Position numbers and translations under genes: made by a program
Assembly (NCBI RefSeq): GCF_001475935.1
Contig: NZ_LDQA01000057.1
Coordinates: 1-64,000, forward strand
Length of the DNA stretch: 64,000 nucleotides
Origin: Aureimonas ureilytica
GTDB lineage: Bacteria > Pseudomonadota > Alphaproteobacteria > Rhizobiales > Rhizobiaceae
Reading direction: 5' to 3'
In this document: piece by piece, positions 52,457-60,574 of the stretch
Numbering within the stretch: position 1 is the stretch's first letter
Layout of the letters: each line of letters starts with the position of its first letter
The notes under the pieces: generated by a model
Seen by the model: the letters and a program-made list of their open reading frames with translations, nothing else
The model's database searches: none
Told to the model about the DNA's origin: nothing

Positions 52457-53923
52457 GTGATCGGCGCGCTGGGGCAGGGGAGCCGCCCGGTTGTCGCCGC
52501 CCGTCTCGCGCTGATGGGCGTGCTGGTCTTCGCCTTCGTCTGGAAGGCGGCGACGCCGCCGATTCCCGCGCTTCTGACCGCTCTCGGCTTCGGCCTGATC
52601 GGGATCGCCGCCGCCTTTCGCCGCCCGGCCGACCGGCGCGTCGCCCGCTGGTTCGACACGGCGATGGGGCTGGCCGGCGCGCTGGCGCTACTGGCGCTCG
52701 CGCAGGCGCTGCGGCTTGGCCATCATCCGCTCGCCAACCCCGCATGGGAGGAGGCTGCCGCGCTGCTCGGACCCTTGCCCGGCGCGATCTCCGTCGCCCC
52801 CTTCGACACGCTTCAGGCGCTACCCGCCGTGATCGCGCCGTTTCTGGCCTTTGCCGGCACGCTCGCCTTTTTCGACGAAGATCGCTCGGCCACGGCCTTG
52901 ATCCGATGCCTCGCGCTGCTCGGCGGTGCTTTCGCGCTGTTCGGGCTGGTACAGGTGACGCTCCTGCCGGGCAGCCTGTTTCTGTTCGAAAAAGCCTATT
53001 ACATCGACAGTCTCACCGGTTTCTGGGTCAACCGGAACGTGGCCGGTGCGCTTTTGGGCGTCGCAAGCTTCGCCGCTCTGGTCTGGCTTCTGGACGTGGT
53101 GAAGGGGATCGACCGGCCGCGCCGGGTCGCGCTTCTCTTGCGTGAGGACGATACGGGGCTTTCCTCGGCGCAGCTTCTGCCCGCCGCGCTTCTGGCGCTC
53201 TGTCTTCTGGCGCTGTTCCTTACCAAGTCTCGCGGCGCGCTGGTGGCAACCGGGGCGGCCTATGGCGTGGTGCTGCCGCTTCTGATGCAGGATGCGGCGG
53301 GGCGTCTTTGGCGAGGCCGAGGGGCAGGCATGGGCCGCCGCACCGTCTGGCTTCGGATCGCCGCCGTCGTGGCGGGGCTTCTCAGCGTCGGCCTCGTCGT
53401 TCTTCTGTTCGGCGGGTTGGCCAGCGCGCGCCTGATGCAGGAGGGCGTGGACGAGGGCCGCCTGTGTTTCTATCGCGCCGCTTGGGCCGCTTTCCGCGCG
53501 CAGCCTTGGCTCGGCTGGGGCCTCGGCACGTTCGACAGCGTGTTTCCGCTGTTTCGCGAGCCTGATTGCGGCGCGCTGTCCATATCGGTTTCCCGCGCCC
53601 ACAATGCGTATCTGCAAGGGCTGGTGGAACTCGGCCTGCCCTTCGCGCTCTTCGTGGTGGCGCTGGTCGGCTCGCTTCTGGTCCTGATCCGCTCGGGCGC
53701 GCGCAATCGCATCCGCCGCCGCCATGTGCCGATCGCCGGGCTCGGCGTCGTGATTCTGCTGGCCTGCCACGGGCTGGTGGATTTCTCACCGCAGATTCCG
53801 GGAATGGCGATCTATACTGCCATCTTTCTGGGCGCGGTCGCGACCATCGGCCTGCGCCGTCGCAGGGCAGCGCCCCAGCGCCCCCGGCCCGTCGATCAGG
53901 ATGGAGCCTGGGCGGACGCCTGA
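52457..53923 (+). CDS. O-antigen ligase / polysaccharide polymerase family protein (Wzy/WaaL type)
   Basis: This multi-pass inner-membrane protein joins or polymerises lipid-linked glycans on the periplasmic side. The 488-residue protein has about eleven helices and the Wzy_C hallmark: LTKSRGALVATGAAYG in the middle, then a large loop with AFRAQPWLGWGLGTFDSVFP and SRAHNAYLQGLVELGLPFAL. The start is a GTG at 52457 with GGAG 7 bases upstream; the in-frame extension to 52031 is non-coding in character. It overlaps the next, convergent gene by 28 bases. Ligase versus polymerase cannot be told from sequence. Confidence 0.88.
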   Translation: MIGALGQGSRPVVAARLALMGVLVFAFVWKAATPPIPALLTALGFGLIGIAAAFRRPADRRVARWFDTAMGLAGALALLALAQALRLGHHPLANPAWEEAAALLGPLPGAISVAPFDTLQALPAVIAPFLAFAGTLAFFDEDRSATALIRCLALLGGAFALFGLVQVTLLPGSLFLFEKAYYIDSLTGFWVNRNVAGALLGVASFAALVWLLDVVKGIDRPRRVALLLREDDTGLSSAQLLPAALLALCLLALFLTKSRGALVATGAAYGVVLPLLMQDAAGRLWRGRGAGMGRRTVWLRIAAVVAGLLSVGLVVLLFGGLASARLMQEGVDEGRLCFYRAAWAAFRAQPWLGWGLGTFDSVFPLFREPDCGALSISVSRAHNAYLQGLVELGLPFALFVVALVGSLLVLIRSGARNRIRRRHVPIAGLGVVILLACHGLVDFSPQIPGMAIYTAIFLGAVATIGLRRRRAAPQRPRPVDQDGAWADA

Positions 53924-54798
53924 AGAAAGCGCACGGGCCGCAGCGGCGGTGGTGTCAGCTCATGGCGCTCGGTGAAGCCGCAATCCTCGACCGGACGCGG
54001 CGGCGCGGCGTCGGCGGCCTGCAGAAGCTCGGCGATCGCGGCCGGGCGCTCGGGCGCGGCGGTCGGCTTCCCGCCATTCCGGTTGATCCAGGCGTCGCGC
54101 CGATCCTGCGGCACGGCGCGCAACACGTCCTGAAGTGCCCCTCGCGTCTGCGGCCGATCCAGCGCCGCCAGAAGCGTCAGCGCGTCATCGGGCGCGCTCC
54201 CGGCCAGAAACCGGCAGAGGTCGATCCGCAGCGCCGGCTCGCCCAGCCGAGCCGGCAGGTCGGGGGTCTGCGACAGCGACACCCAGCGCACCGCCATGGC
54301 CGCGCCCTCGAAGGGCGACTGGCGGGCGGAGAGGGCCATCATCGCGCCGTAGCGTGTGGGTTCGAAGGCGGCGAGGCGGTCGAGCGCGGCAAGTCGCGCC
54401 CAGACGCCTCCGTCCAGCGGAGCGCAGCGCAGGAGGGCGGTGGCCGCGCCTTGCGCTGCCGCGAAACGATCGAGCCGCTCGGCCAGCGGCGTTCCATCCG
54501 CGACGTCGCGATCCAAAAGAAATAGCGCGGCGCTCAGCCGCGCCCGAAGCGGGCGCGTGGCGCAATCCGGCCCGGCCGTCCCGGCCGCCTCCAGCATGGC
54601 GCGCGAGGCCGGCGCGATCCGGGGCAGGGCCTTGGCCACCTCCAGCGCCTCGGCCGTGCGCGTCAGCGGCAGAGCGGCGATCTCGGCGCGCAGGAACGCC
54701 AGCGAAAGCCCCGCCGCGAAGGCTCCCAGAGCCAGCGCGGGAAAGCTGATACGGCGGCGGGGCCGCGCGGCTGCGGGGCGGGGCGTCGCGCGGCGCAT
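53896..54798 (-). CDS. Membrane-anchored protein of the polysaccharide cluster, unknown function (300 aa)
   Basis: The protein has a basic N-terminus (MRRATPRPAAARPRRRIS), one membrane helix (about 19-36) and an Ala/Leu-rich periplasmic helical domain, which could be TPR-like, with about five Cys. It starts 10 bases after the tyrosine kinase stop on the same strand, so it belongs to the wza-wzc transcript. I recognise no family. Confidence 0.75.
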   Translation of the reverse strand: MRRATPRPAAARPRRRISFPALALGAFAAGLSLAFLRAEIAALPLTRTAEALEVAKALPRIAPASRAMLEAAGTAGPDCATRPLRARLSAALFLLDRDVADGTPLAERLDRFAAAQGAATALLRCAPLDGGVWARLAALDRLAAFEPTRYGAMMALSARQSPFEGAAMAVRWVSLSQTPDLPARLGEPALRIDLCRFLAGSAPDDALTLLAALDRPQTRGALQDVLRAVPQDRRDAWINRNGGKPTAAPERPAAIAELLQAADAAPPRPVEDCGFTERHELTPPPLRPVRFLQASAQAPS

Positions 54799-54808
54799 CG
54801 TGAGGCGC

Positions 54809-57112
54809 TCAGTTCTGATAATAGGCTTCGTAGCGCGAGGCGTAGAATTCCGACGATCCGTAGGCGCGATAGAGCTTCATCTTGGACGAATCGGACTTGG
54901 TGAGGATGATGCCGAGGCACTTGGCGCGCACGCTCGGATTGTCGCGCAGGATGCTGCGCACGACATGGCGCGCCGTGCGGCCCCATTCCACCACGAAGAC
55001 AAAGGCATCGACCCGGTGCGCGAAGGCCTTGGCGTCCACGATGGCGCCGAGCGGGGGCAGATCCACCAGCACATAGTGGAAGTGCGGGCGCACGGCGTTC
55101 ATCAGCGCGCCCATGCTGGCCGAGCTCAGCAACTCGCTCGAATGCGACACGCGCTGGCGCATCACGGCCGGCAGCACCGCGAGTTGACCCGAAGCGTCCC
55201 ACAGGAGGTGCGGCTTGGCATCGCCATTTCCATCCAGAAGGGCCTCGATCAGCCCGGTTTGCGGGCGCACGGCGAGGCTGCGCGTCAGGCCGGGATTGCG
55301 CAGGTCCGCGTCGATCAAGAGCGTGCGCCGCTCGGGCGTGCTGAGCAGCATGGCGAGGTTGGAGGCCGTGGTCGACTTGCCCTCGGAGGGCAGGCAGGAG
55401 ACCACGCCGATCACCTTGGTGGTCTCATTGGCGAGGCTGACATCGGCCGCGATGCGCGTGTTGCGCAGCGTTTCGGCGAACGACGACATCGGATGGTCGC
55501 GCCCATAGGCGGCGATGGCGCCGGGCGCCCAAAGGCCGGTGCCCGCCATGAGCGGCGCGGCGGCCGTCGCCTTGCCGACGTCGCCTTCGCCCGGCCGCAC
55601 GAGCGGGAGATAGCCCAGGAACTCGAGCCCGGTTTCGCGCCCGATCTGGTCGGCCACGCGGAAGAAGCGGTCGCGGAACTCGCGCCAGGCACCCGCGCCG
55701 GCTCCGGCGCCGACACCCAGCATCATGAAGAGGGCGAGCATCAGCGGCTTCTTGGGCGCGCTGGGGGCGGTGGGCGCTTCGGCGCGCGTGATGATGCGCG
55801 CCTGCGTCACCGGGAAGGATTGCTGCTGGATGGTTTCCTGATAGCGCTTCAGGAAGCTCTCGTAGAGCGTCTTGAAGGCCTCGGCCTGCCGCTCCAGCTC
55901 GCGCAGTCGAACCTGCGTGGTGTTGGCGTCGGCGCTGACCGCCAGTGACTGCGTGAGATTGGCTTCCAGCGACTGCTCGCGGCTGAGCGCCACCTTGTAG
56001 GCGTTCTGGTAGCTGTCGGCGATGCGGCCGAGCTCGGCGAAGATCAGCCGTTCGTATTCGGCCATCTGGTCGCGCAGGCGCACGGCTTGAATATGGGTGG
56101 AGCCGAGCTTGGCCGAGATTTCGGCTTCGCGGCGTGAGGCGGAGAGATATTGCTCGCGCAGATTGTTGATCGTGGAGCTGACCAGCGCGTCGTTCACCAC
56201 GGCGTCGGTCCGGCCGCTGTCGATCAGCTGCCGGATCTGATCGTAGCGCGCCTTGGCCTGCGCCGTTTCGGCCTTGGCCGTGACGAGCTGGGCGCTGACG
56301 CCCGTCAACTGCTGCTCGCTGACGAGCTGGCCGTTGGTGGCGATCAGATTGTTTTCGGTGCGGAACTTCTCGACGGCGAGATCGGCGTCGAAGGATTGTT
56401 TCTGCAACTCGGCGATGCGGTCCTGCAGCCAGCTTCCGGCGCGCTTGGTGGCGTCGTATTTGGCCTCCAGCTGGTCGTCCAGATAGGCTTCGGCATAGCC
56501 CTGCGCGATCTGCTGGGCCAGAACCGGCGTGCCGGCCTTATAGGAAATGCTGAGCACATAGGTGCGCCCGACGCGCTCCACCGCGACATTGCGCGCCAGA
56601 ATGGCGGCGGCGGCCGCGATGCGATCGGTCTCGTTCGTGTCGTCGATCTCGGGCGACCAGAACAGGCTGGGGACGAAGGCTATGAGGCTCTTCACGCCGC
56701 CCACCAAGCGCCCCACCAGGGACGGTGAGGCACTCATGAAGGCCTCGTTCTGATCGAGCTTGAGACGACGCGCGACGGCTTCGGCCAGATTGGTGGACTT
56801 GAGCACCTCCACCTGGCTCAGCATCTGCACCTCGTCCTGCAAAAGGGCGGTCGGCTCGCTGTATTCGCTCATGACCTGGGGCGCGCCCTTGTCGATGAAG
56901 ATGTCGGCCGAGGCGGTGTAAACGGGAACCGCCGTCAGGACATAGAGCATCCCCAGAACGAGGCCGCCCAGCGCGCCCGCCAGAACCAGCCGGTACTGGC
57001 GGCGGGCGATCGCCAGAATACGCTCGAAATCGATCAACCCGTTGGCCTGATGGGGCTCCCCCGCTTCGGGAACGCGAGAATCGACGGCGCGGGGCTCGGG
57101 AAAATGCAGCAC
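54809..57112 (-). CDS. Polysaccharide co-polymerase and BY-kinase (Wzc/ExoP-like)
   Basis: This protein controls chain length and export of exopolysaccharide by cycles of tyrosine autophosphorylation. In the 767-residue protein a Wzz domain sits between membrane helices near 39-60 and about 450-470, with a long periplasmic coiled coil. The cytosolic kinase has Walker A LPSEGKSTTASNLA near 573, Walker A' LLIDADLRNPG near 597 and Walker B YVLVDLPPLG. The C-terminus is a Tyr cluster (YRAYGSSEFYASRYEAYYQN) for autophosphorylation. It lies with a Wza-type gene upstream and an inverted-repeat operator candidate in between. Confidence 0.94.
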   Translation of the reverse strand: MLHFPEPRAVDSRVPEAGEPHQANGLIDFERILAIARRQYRLVLAGALGGLVLGMLYVLTAVPVYTASADIFIDKGAPQVMSEYSEPTALLQDEVQMLSQVEVLKSTNLAEAVARRLKLDQNEAFMSASPSLVGRLVGGVKSLIAFVPSLFWSPEIDDTNETDRIAAAAAILARNVAVERVGRTYVLSISYKAGTPVLAQQIAQGYAEAYLDDQLEAKYDATKRAGSWLQDRIAELQKQSFDADLAVEKFRTENNLIATNGQLVSEQQLTGVSAQLVTAKAETAQAKARYDQIRQLIDSGRTDAVVNDALVSSTINNLREQYLSASRREAEISAKLGSTHIQAVRLRDQMAEYERLIFAELGRIADSYQNAYKVALSREQSLEANLTQSLAVSADANTTQVRLRELERQAEAFKTLYESFLKRYQETIQQQSFPVTQARIITRAEAPTAPSAPKKPLMLALFMMLGVGAGAGAGAWREFRDRFFRVADQIGRETGLEFLGYLPLVRPGEGDVGKATAAAPLMAGTGLWAPGAIAAYGRDHPMSSFAETLRNTRIAADVSLANETTKVIGVVSCLPSEGKSTTASNLAMLLSTPERRTLLIDADLRNPGLTRSLAVRPQTGLIEALLDGNGDAKPHLLWDASGQLAVLPAVMRQRVSHSSELLSSASMGALMNAVRPHFHYVLVDLPPLGAIVDAKAFAHRVDAFVFVVEWGRTARHVVRSILRDNPSVRAKCLGIILTKSDSSKMKLYRAYGSSEFYASRYEAYYQN

Positions 57113-57427
57113 GTGGCAATCCTGTTCGAAGCGGCCAGATCGACCCTAGCCGTTTTGGGCGCATTCGCACATGCGATAGAGTTTAAAATATGGAGGATTT
57201 GAACGATCCATTGATGATCGCTCAAATCCGAAGGGGGCTCGTTCTACGAAGTGGGCGTTTCTATTCGGCGGGACTGCACAGGGGCACCGCTCCGGCCGCC
57301 ATCATACCCGCCGATGGGTGGTTTGATTGCCGCCCATCAGCCATTCAACCTTCCAGGATCGAAAGCCCACATCGCGGCCGGCCGCATCGTCCGCTCATGT
57401 GCGGCCAAGGCGCGAAGGCTTCTCGCC
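57113..57427. other. Intergenic region upstream of the tyrosine kinase gene (315 bp)
   Basis: An AT-rich block (57178-57200) and a perfect-looking inverted repeat (57195-57229) mark a likely regulated promoter for the kinase gene. The rest shows nothing I can name. Confidence 0.55.
57195..57229 (-). promoter_or_regulatory. Inverted repeat (operator-like) upstream of the Wzc-like gene
   Basis: GGATTTGAACGATC (57195-57208) and GATCGCTCAAATCC (57216-57229) form 14-base arms with one mismatch around a 7-base spacer. On the minus strand a TATTTTAAACT stretch follows, which could contain the -10. It lies 83 bases from the kinase start. A dimeric regulator site is the simplest reading. Confidence 0.5.
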
Positions 57428-58363
57428 TTAGCGTGCCGGGCTCGCGTCGCGGTTTTCCGTCACGGACGGCAGCGTGGTCGTGTTGGTGGTGATGAAGTTA
57501 TTCGTCACCGAATTGGTGACGAAGAAATTGCTCGTGCCGGCCGCGCCGTTTCCGTCCGTCACGGACAGCGAGGTGCCGCCGCGCGACACGCCCGGGACGG
57601 CCTCGCCATTGGCAAAGGCGCTCGGGCTGTCGGTGGCCGCCCTGTTGGTGCCGCCCGTGCCGCCGCCCGACAGCGAGCCGGCACCGCCACCCGCCGCGCC
57701 GCCTGCTGCTCCGCCGCCGGCACCACCGCCACCGCCCGCCGCGCCCAAGGCGGCCGTGGCCGGCTGGGCCAGAGCGGCGGTGTAGGCGCTGATCACGGCC
57801 GGATTGTTCGAGGCGGCGACCGCTTCCTGGATAAAGGCGGCATAGGTCGGCGCGACGCCCTGGCCGGCCTGCGCGGCGCGCGCCAGACCCGCGCCGATGG
57901 CGGCGCGCTGCACCGCGCTCGTCGCGTCCTGCGAGGCAAGCGACAGAAGCTGCGGCACGGCGCGGTTGTTGGAGGCCGCAAGCAGGCGAACCTGATTGGC
58001 GAGCGCCGCGCCCCCTTGCGGATAGGCGGACAGGAGTGCTGGAGGATTGGCGAGGAAGGCCAGCATGTCCGCTTCCGACACGCGGCTCGGGCCCGATAGA
58101 TAGGCGGCGGGCGCTGTGAGGCCGCCCGTGCCGGGCGCGAGCGCCGCGACCTCCTGCGACGTGGGCGCGCTGGCGGGGGCCTGAGCCACTGGGGCCTGAG
58201 CCACCGGCTCTGGCGAAGCGGCGGGTGTCGCAACGGGGGGCGTAGCCTGCGGAGAGGCGGCGGGGGCTGTGGGGGCTGCCGCGTCCTGCGCTTGCGCGGC
58301 GGCGGCCAGCCCGAGCGACAGGGCGAGCGTGGTGGAGGCAGCCGTCAGAAGGGAGCGGAACAT
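57428..58363 (-). CDS. Secreted Ala/Pro/Gly-rich protein of the polysaccharide export cluster, unknown function (311 aa)
   Basis: The protein has a Sec signal (MFRSLLTAASTTLALSLGLA, cleavage near AQA). A Pro/Ala linker with repeated PVAQAP follows, then a helical core (SEADMLAFLANPPALLSAYP onward). Next come a Gly-rich low-complexity stretch and an Asn/Thr-rich C-terminus (NSVTNNFITTNTTT). I recognise no family. It lies between the Wza-type and Wzc-type genes on the same strand. ATG at 58363 has AAGGA about 11 bases upstream; ATG at 58372 is possible. Confidence 0.75.
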   Translation of the reverse strand: MFRSLLTAASTTLALSLGLAAAAQAQDAAAPTAPAASPQATPPVATPAASPEPVAQAPVAQAPASAPTSQEVAALAPGTGGLTAPAAYLSGPSRVSEADMLAFLANPPALLSAYPQGGAALANQVRLLAASNNRAVPQLLSLASQDATSAVQRAAIGAGLARAAQAGQGVAPTYAAFIQEAVAASNNPAVISAYTAALAQPATAALGAAGGGGGAGGGAAGGAAGGGAGSLSGGGTGGTNRAATDSPSAFANGEAVPGVSRGGTSLSVTDGNGAAGTSNFFVTNSVTNNFITTNTTTLPSVTENRDASPAR

Positions 58364-58619
58364 CGGGGCCATCGTCCTTGGAAGTTTAACAGAAGGCGGA
58401 CCCGGCGCATCGGCGCCGGGCTGGCATGAGAGTGCGGGGCGAGGCCTCGCGAGCGCGGATGGTCCAGACGTTTCGCCCGTCGCCACGCCGCCCAGACCGC
58501 GCCATGCCATCGACATGAACCGGGCTTGGCGTGCTGCGACGTGACGACAACCGCTCGTCCATCCTGCGCCCGCAGGCTTCGTCAAAGGCTTTAGCCCCCG
58601 CACCTTGCCTGCGCCCGCT

Positions 58620-59831
58620 TTAGCGCAGCGTCCGCTCGGCGCTGCGGATCAGCGCGGCGTCGGTGGCGGGGCCTGCGACGCCCGAGGTGACGGAGTTGAC
58701 GACGGCCAGGAACTTCGTCACCTCGGTCGAGTCCGAGTTCGAGACGTAGAGAATATCCTTGTCGTGCATCGCGAATTTCTGCGCGAGGAACAATCCGTCG
58801 GGCTTGCGCAGGTTGAGGCGGAAGATGACCGGATACTGACCGCCCGCCTTGCCTGCGTTGCCTTCGACCTGCACGCCCATGCGGGCCAGCGTGGCCGTGT
58901 CCACCAGGCGATACAGGAAGATCTGCGCGGCGTCGGCGCGGCTGTCGAGCAGGCCGCCGACCTTGCCCAGCGCTTCGGCGAGCGTCAGGTTCGATTCGTC
59001 GAAATCCACCCGGCCCGAAAGGCCCGACGCGCCGAAGGCGAGATAGGTGCGGCGCTCGCGGTTCACGTAGACCACGTCGCCCGGATAAAGGAAGATGTTC
59101 TCGCGCGGGTTGGACAGCAGCTCTTCGAAGGGCACGGTGGCCGTCGTGCTGCCGCGCTGGAGCGTGACATAGACTTCGCGACCCGGCGCACTGAGACCAC
59201 CGGCCGCCGAGATCGCGTCCAGAACGCGCTCGCCGCTCGGATTGATCTCGATCTTGGCGGCCGAGTTCACGTCGCCCAGAACCGAAATCTGGCTGGACCG
59301 GCTCTGCACGAGATTGATCACGACCTGCGGCTCGATGGCGCGGTCGGCGAGGCGTTGCTCGATATCGGCGCGAATTTCCTCGGGCAGGCGGCCGGCGGCG
59401 CGGATCGAGCCGGCATAGGGCACGTTGATCAGGCCGCGCGTGTCCACCGTCTGGTTCGGCAGGGTGATGAAATTGCCGGGGCGGCTGCCGGCGTCAGCCG
59501 GAATGAACAGGCCGCCGGCGGCCGATTCGAACAGCGTGATCGACACGACGTCGCCGACGCCCAAGGGCAGGGCCGGCGGGCCCTTCCGGCTCGGCCCGAA
59601 GCCCGAGCTGAGGCTCTTGCGGCTTTCCAGGGGGAAGAACGCCAGGACATTGGGCGTCAGATCGACCAGCGCATAGGGCGCCTGTTCCTGCTTCTGAGCG
59701 GCCAGATAGACGGAGGCCTGGCTCTCGATCGCGCGATTGTCCGGCCCGGAATGCGGCAGGGTGGAGCAGCCGCTCAACGCCAGCAAGGTTGCGGTAAGGC
59801 TTACAAGATAGGCTTTGCCGGAAGGCCGCAT
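58620..59831 (-). CDS. Polysaccharide export outer-membrane lipoprotein (Wza/ExoF-like)
   Basis: This is the periplasmic/outer-membrane export channel component for exopolysaccharide. The 403-residue protein has a lipoprotein signal with lipobox LSGC (Cys22). A Poly_export domain starts near 95 (LGVGDVVSITLFESAAGG), followed by SLBB-like repeats (QISVLGDVNSAAKIEINPSG and ENIFLYPGDVVYVNRERRTY). AGGGA lies before the ATG at 59831. It is the first gene of the minus-strand export group. Confidence 0.93.
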   Translation of the reverse strand: MRPSGKAYLVSLTATLLALSGCSTLPHSGPDNRAIESQASVYLAAQKQEQAPYALVDLTPNVLAFFPLESRKSLSSGFGPSRKGPPALPLGVGDVVSITLFESAAGGLFIPADAGSRPGNFITLPNQTVDTRGLINVPYAGSIRAAGRLPEEIRADIEQRLADRAIEPQVVINLVQSRSSQISVLGDVNSAAKIEINPSGERVLDAISAAGGLSAPGREVYVTLQRGSTTATVPFEELLSNPRENIFLYPGDVVYVNRERRTYLAFGASGLSGRVDFDESNLTLAEALGKVGGLLDSRADAAQIFLYRLVDTATLARMGVQVEGNAGKAGGQYPVIFRLNLRKPDGLFLAQKFAMHDKDILYVSNSDSTEVTKFLAVVNSVTSGVAGPATDAALIRSAERTLR

Positions 59832-60220
59832 GTAAAATCCCTTGATCCTCGCGCGCCGCTCGGCACGGTCCATCGTGTTGCAGTGCGATGGACGATGGAC
59901 ACGCCGCGGGACGCCTCGATCCGCAATTTCGTCGGAGCCAGCCGGGATGGCATGGATCGCGAGCGGTTGCAGGGCAAGGGACCGACCTCACGTCGCGTCA
60001 CTTTCGAGCTTTCGAGATACCTAAAAAACTGTCTTTAAGCGAATCTTCTCACCCGATGTGGTGAAGAAGCCTGTGGGTGATGCCGCATCGCAACAGATTT
60101 GATCAACGGAAAGAACGGCTTGCGCGTCCGAGCCCAGGCCTTTTCTCCCCAATCTATCCCCATCTTATCCCCGCCCGGCGTGGAGCGGTTAGGCATGAGC
60201 GTCCTTGTCTGGAGGTTCCC
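59832..60220. other. Divergent intergenic region (389 bp)
   Basis: It separates the Wza-type gene (minus) from the two-gene unit at 60221. An AT-rich patch at about 60020-60050 (ACCTAAAAAACTGTCTTTAA) is the best promoter candidate. A GGAGG ribosome site closes the right end. No gene is supported. Confidence 0.5.
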
Positions 60221-60574
60221 ATGCGATCGTTCATCGAGAATTTTCCTCATAGTTCCAACCGCTTGGCTTTGGCGCCCCTGTTTCCCGACTATGTCGAGGA
60301 GATCAAGCTCGCGGCCGAGACCTCGACCCTCGTTCCCATCCCGGACGGAGCCCGATTCGCGCTGTTTTCCTTCGACGCCTCCGTGCGGGTGAAGCTGGGC
60401 ACGAAAACCACGGTTCTGGCCGATCCGCGACAGACCACCGACGGATCGGGCGGGGAATGGAACCCGGCCGCGCGGCGCATTCCCGAATTTCTGCCCGATG
60501 GCGTCACGCGCCCGACGCATCTGTGCCTGCGCGCGCCAGCGGCCGCCCTCGGCTCGGTCTCGTTCTACGCATGA
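60221..60574 (+). CDS. Small phage-structural-like protein (117 aa)
   Basis: The protein (MRSFIENFPHSSNRLALAP start) has no signal peptide. Its middle and end (IPDGARFALFSFDASVRVKL, the TTDGSGGEWNPAAR segment, THLCLRAPAAALGSVSFYA) follow a pattern I know from small prophage structural proteins: a PAGADxVLFSATxDxYV strand, then DGSGSELNPAxR, then a final LxAPAxxxVTLAFY. GGAGG lies before the ATG. Its stop overlaps the next gene by 4 bases. The assignment rests on remembered pattern, not on a search. Confidence 0.55.
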   Translation: MRSFIENFPHSSNRLALAPLFPDYVEEIKLAAETSTLVPIPDGARFALFSFDASVRVKLGTKTTVLADPRQTTDGSGGEWNPAARRIPEFLPDGVTRPTHLCLRAPAAALGSVSFYA

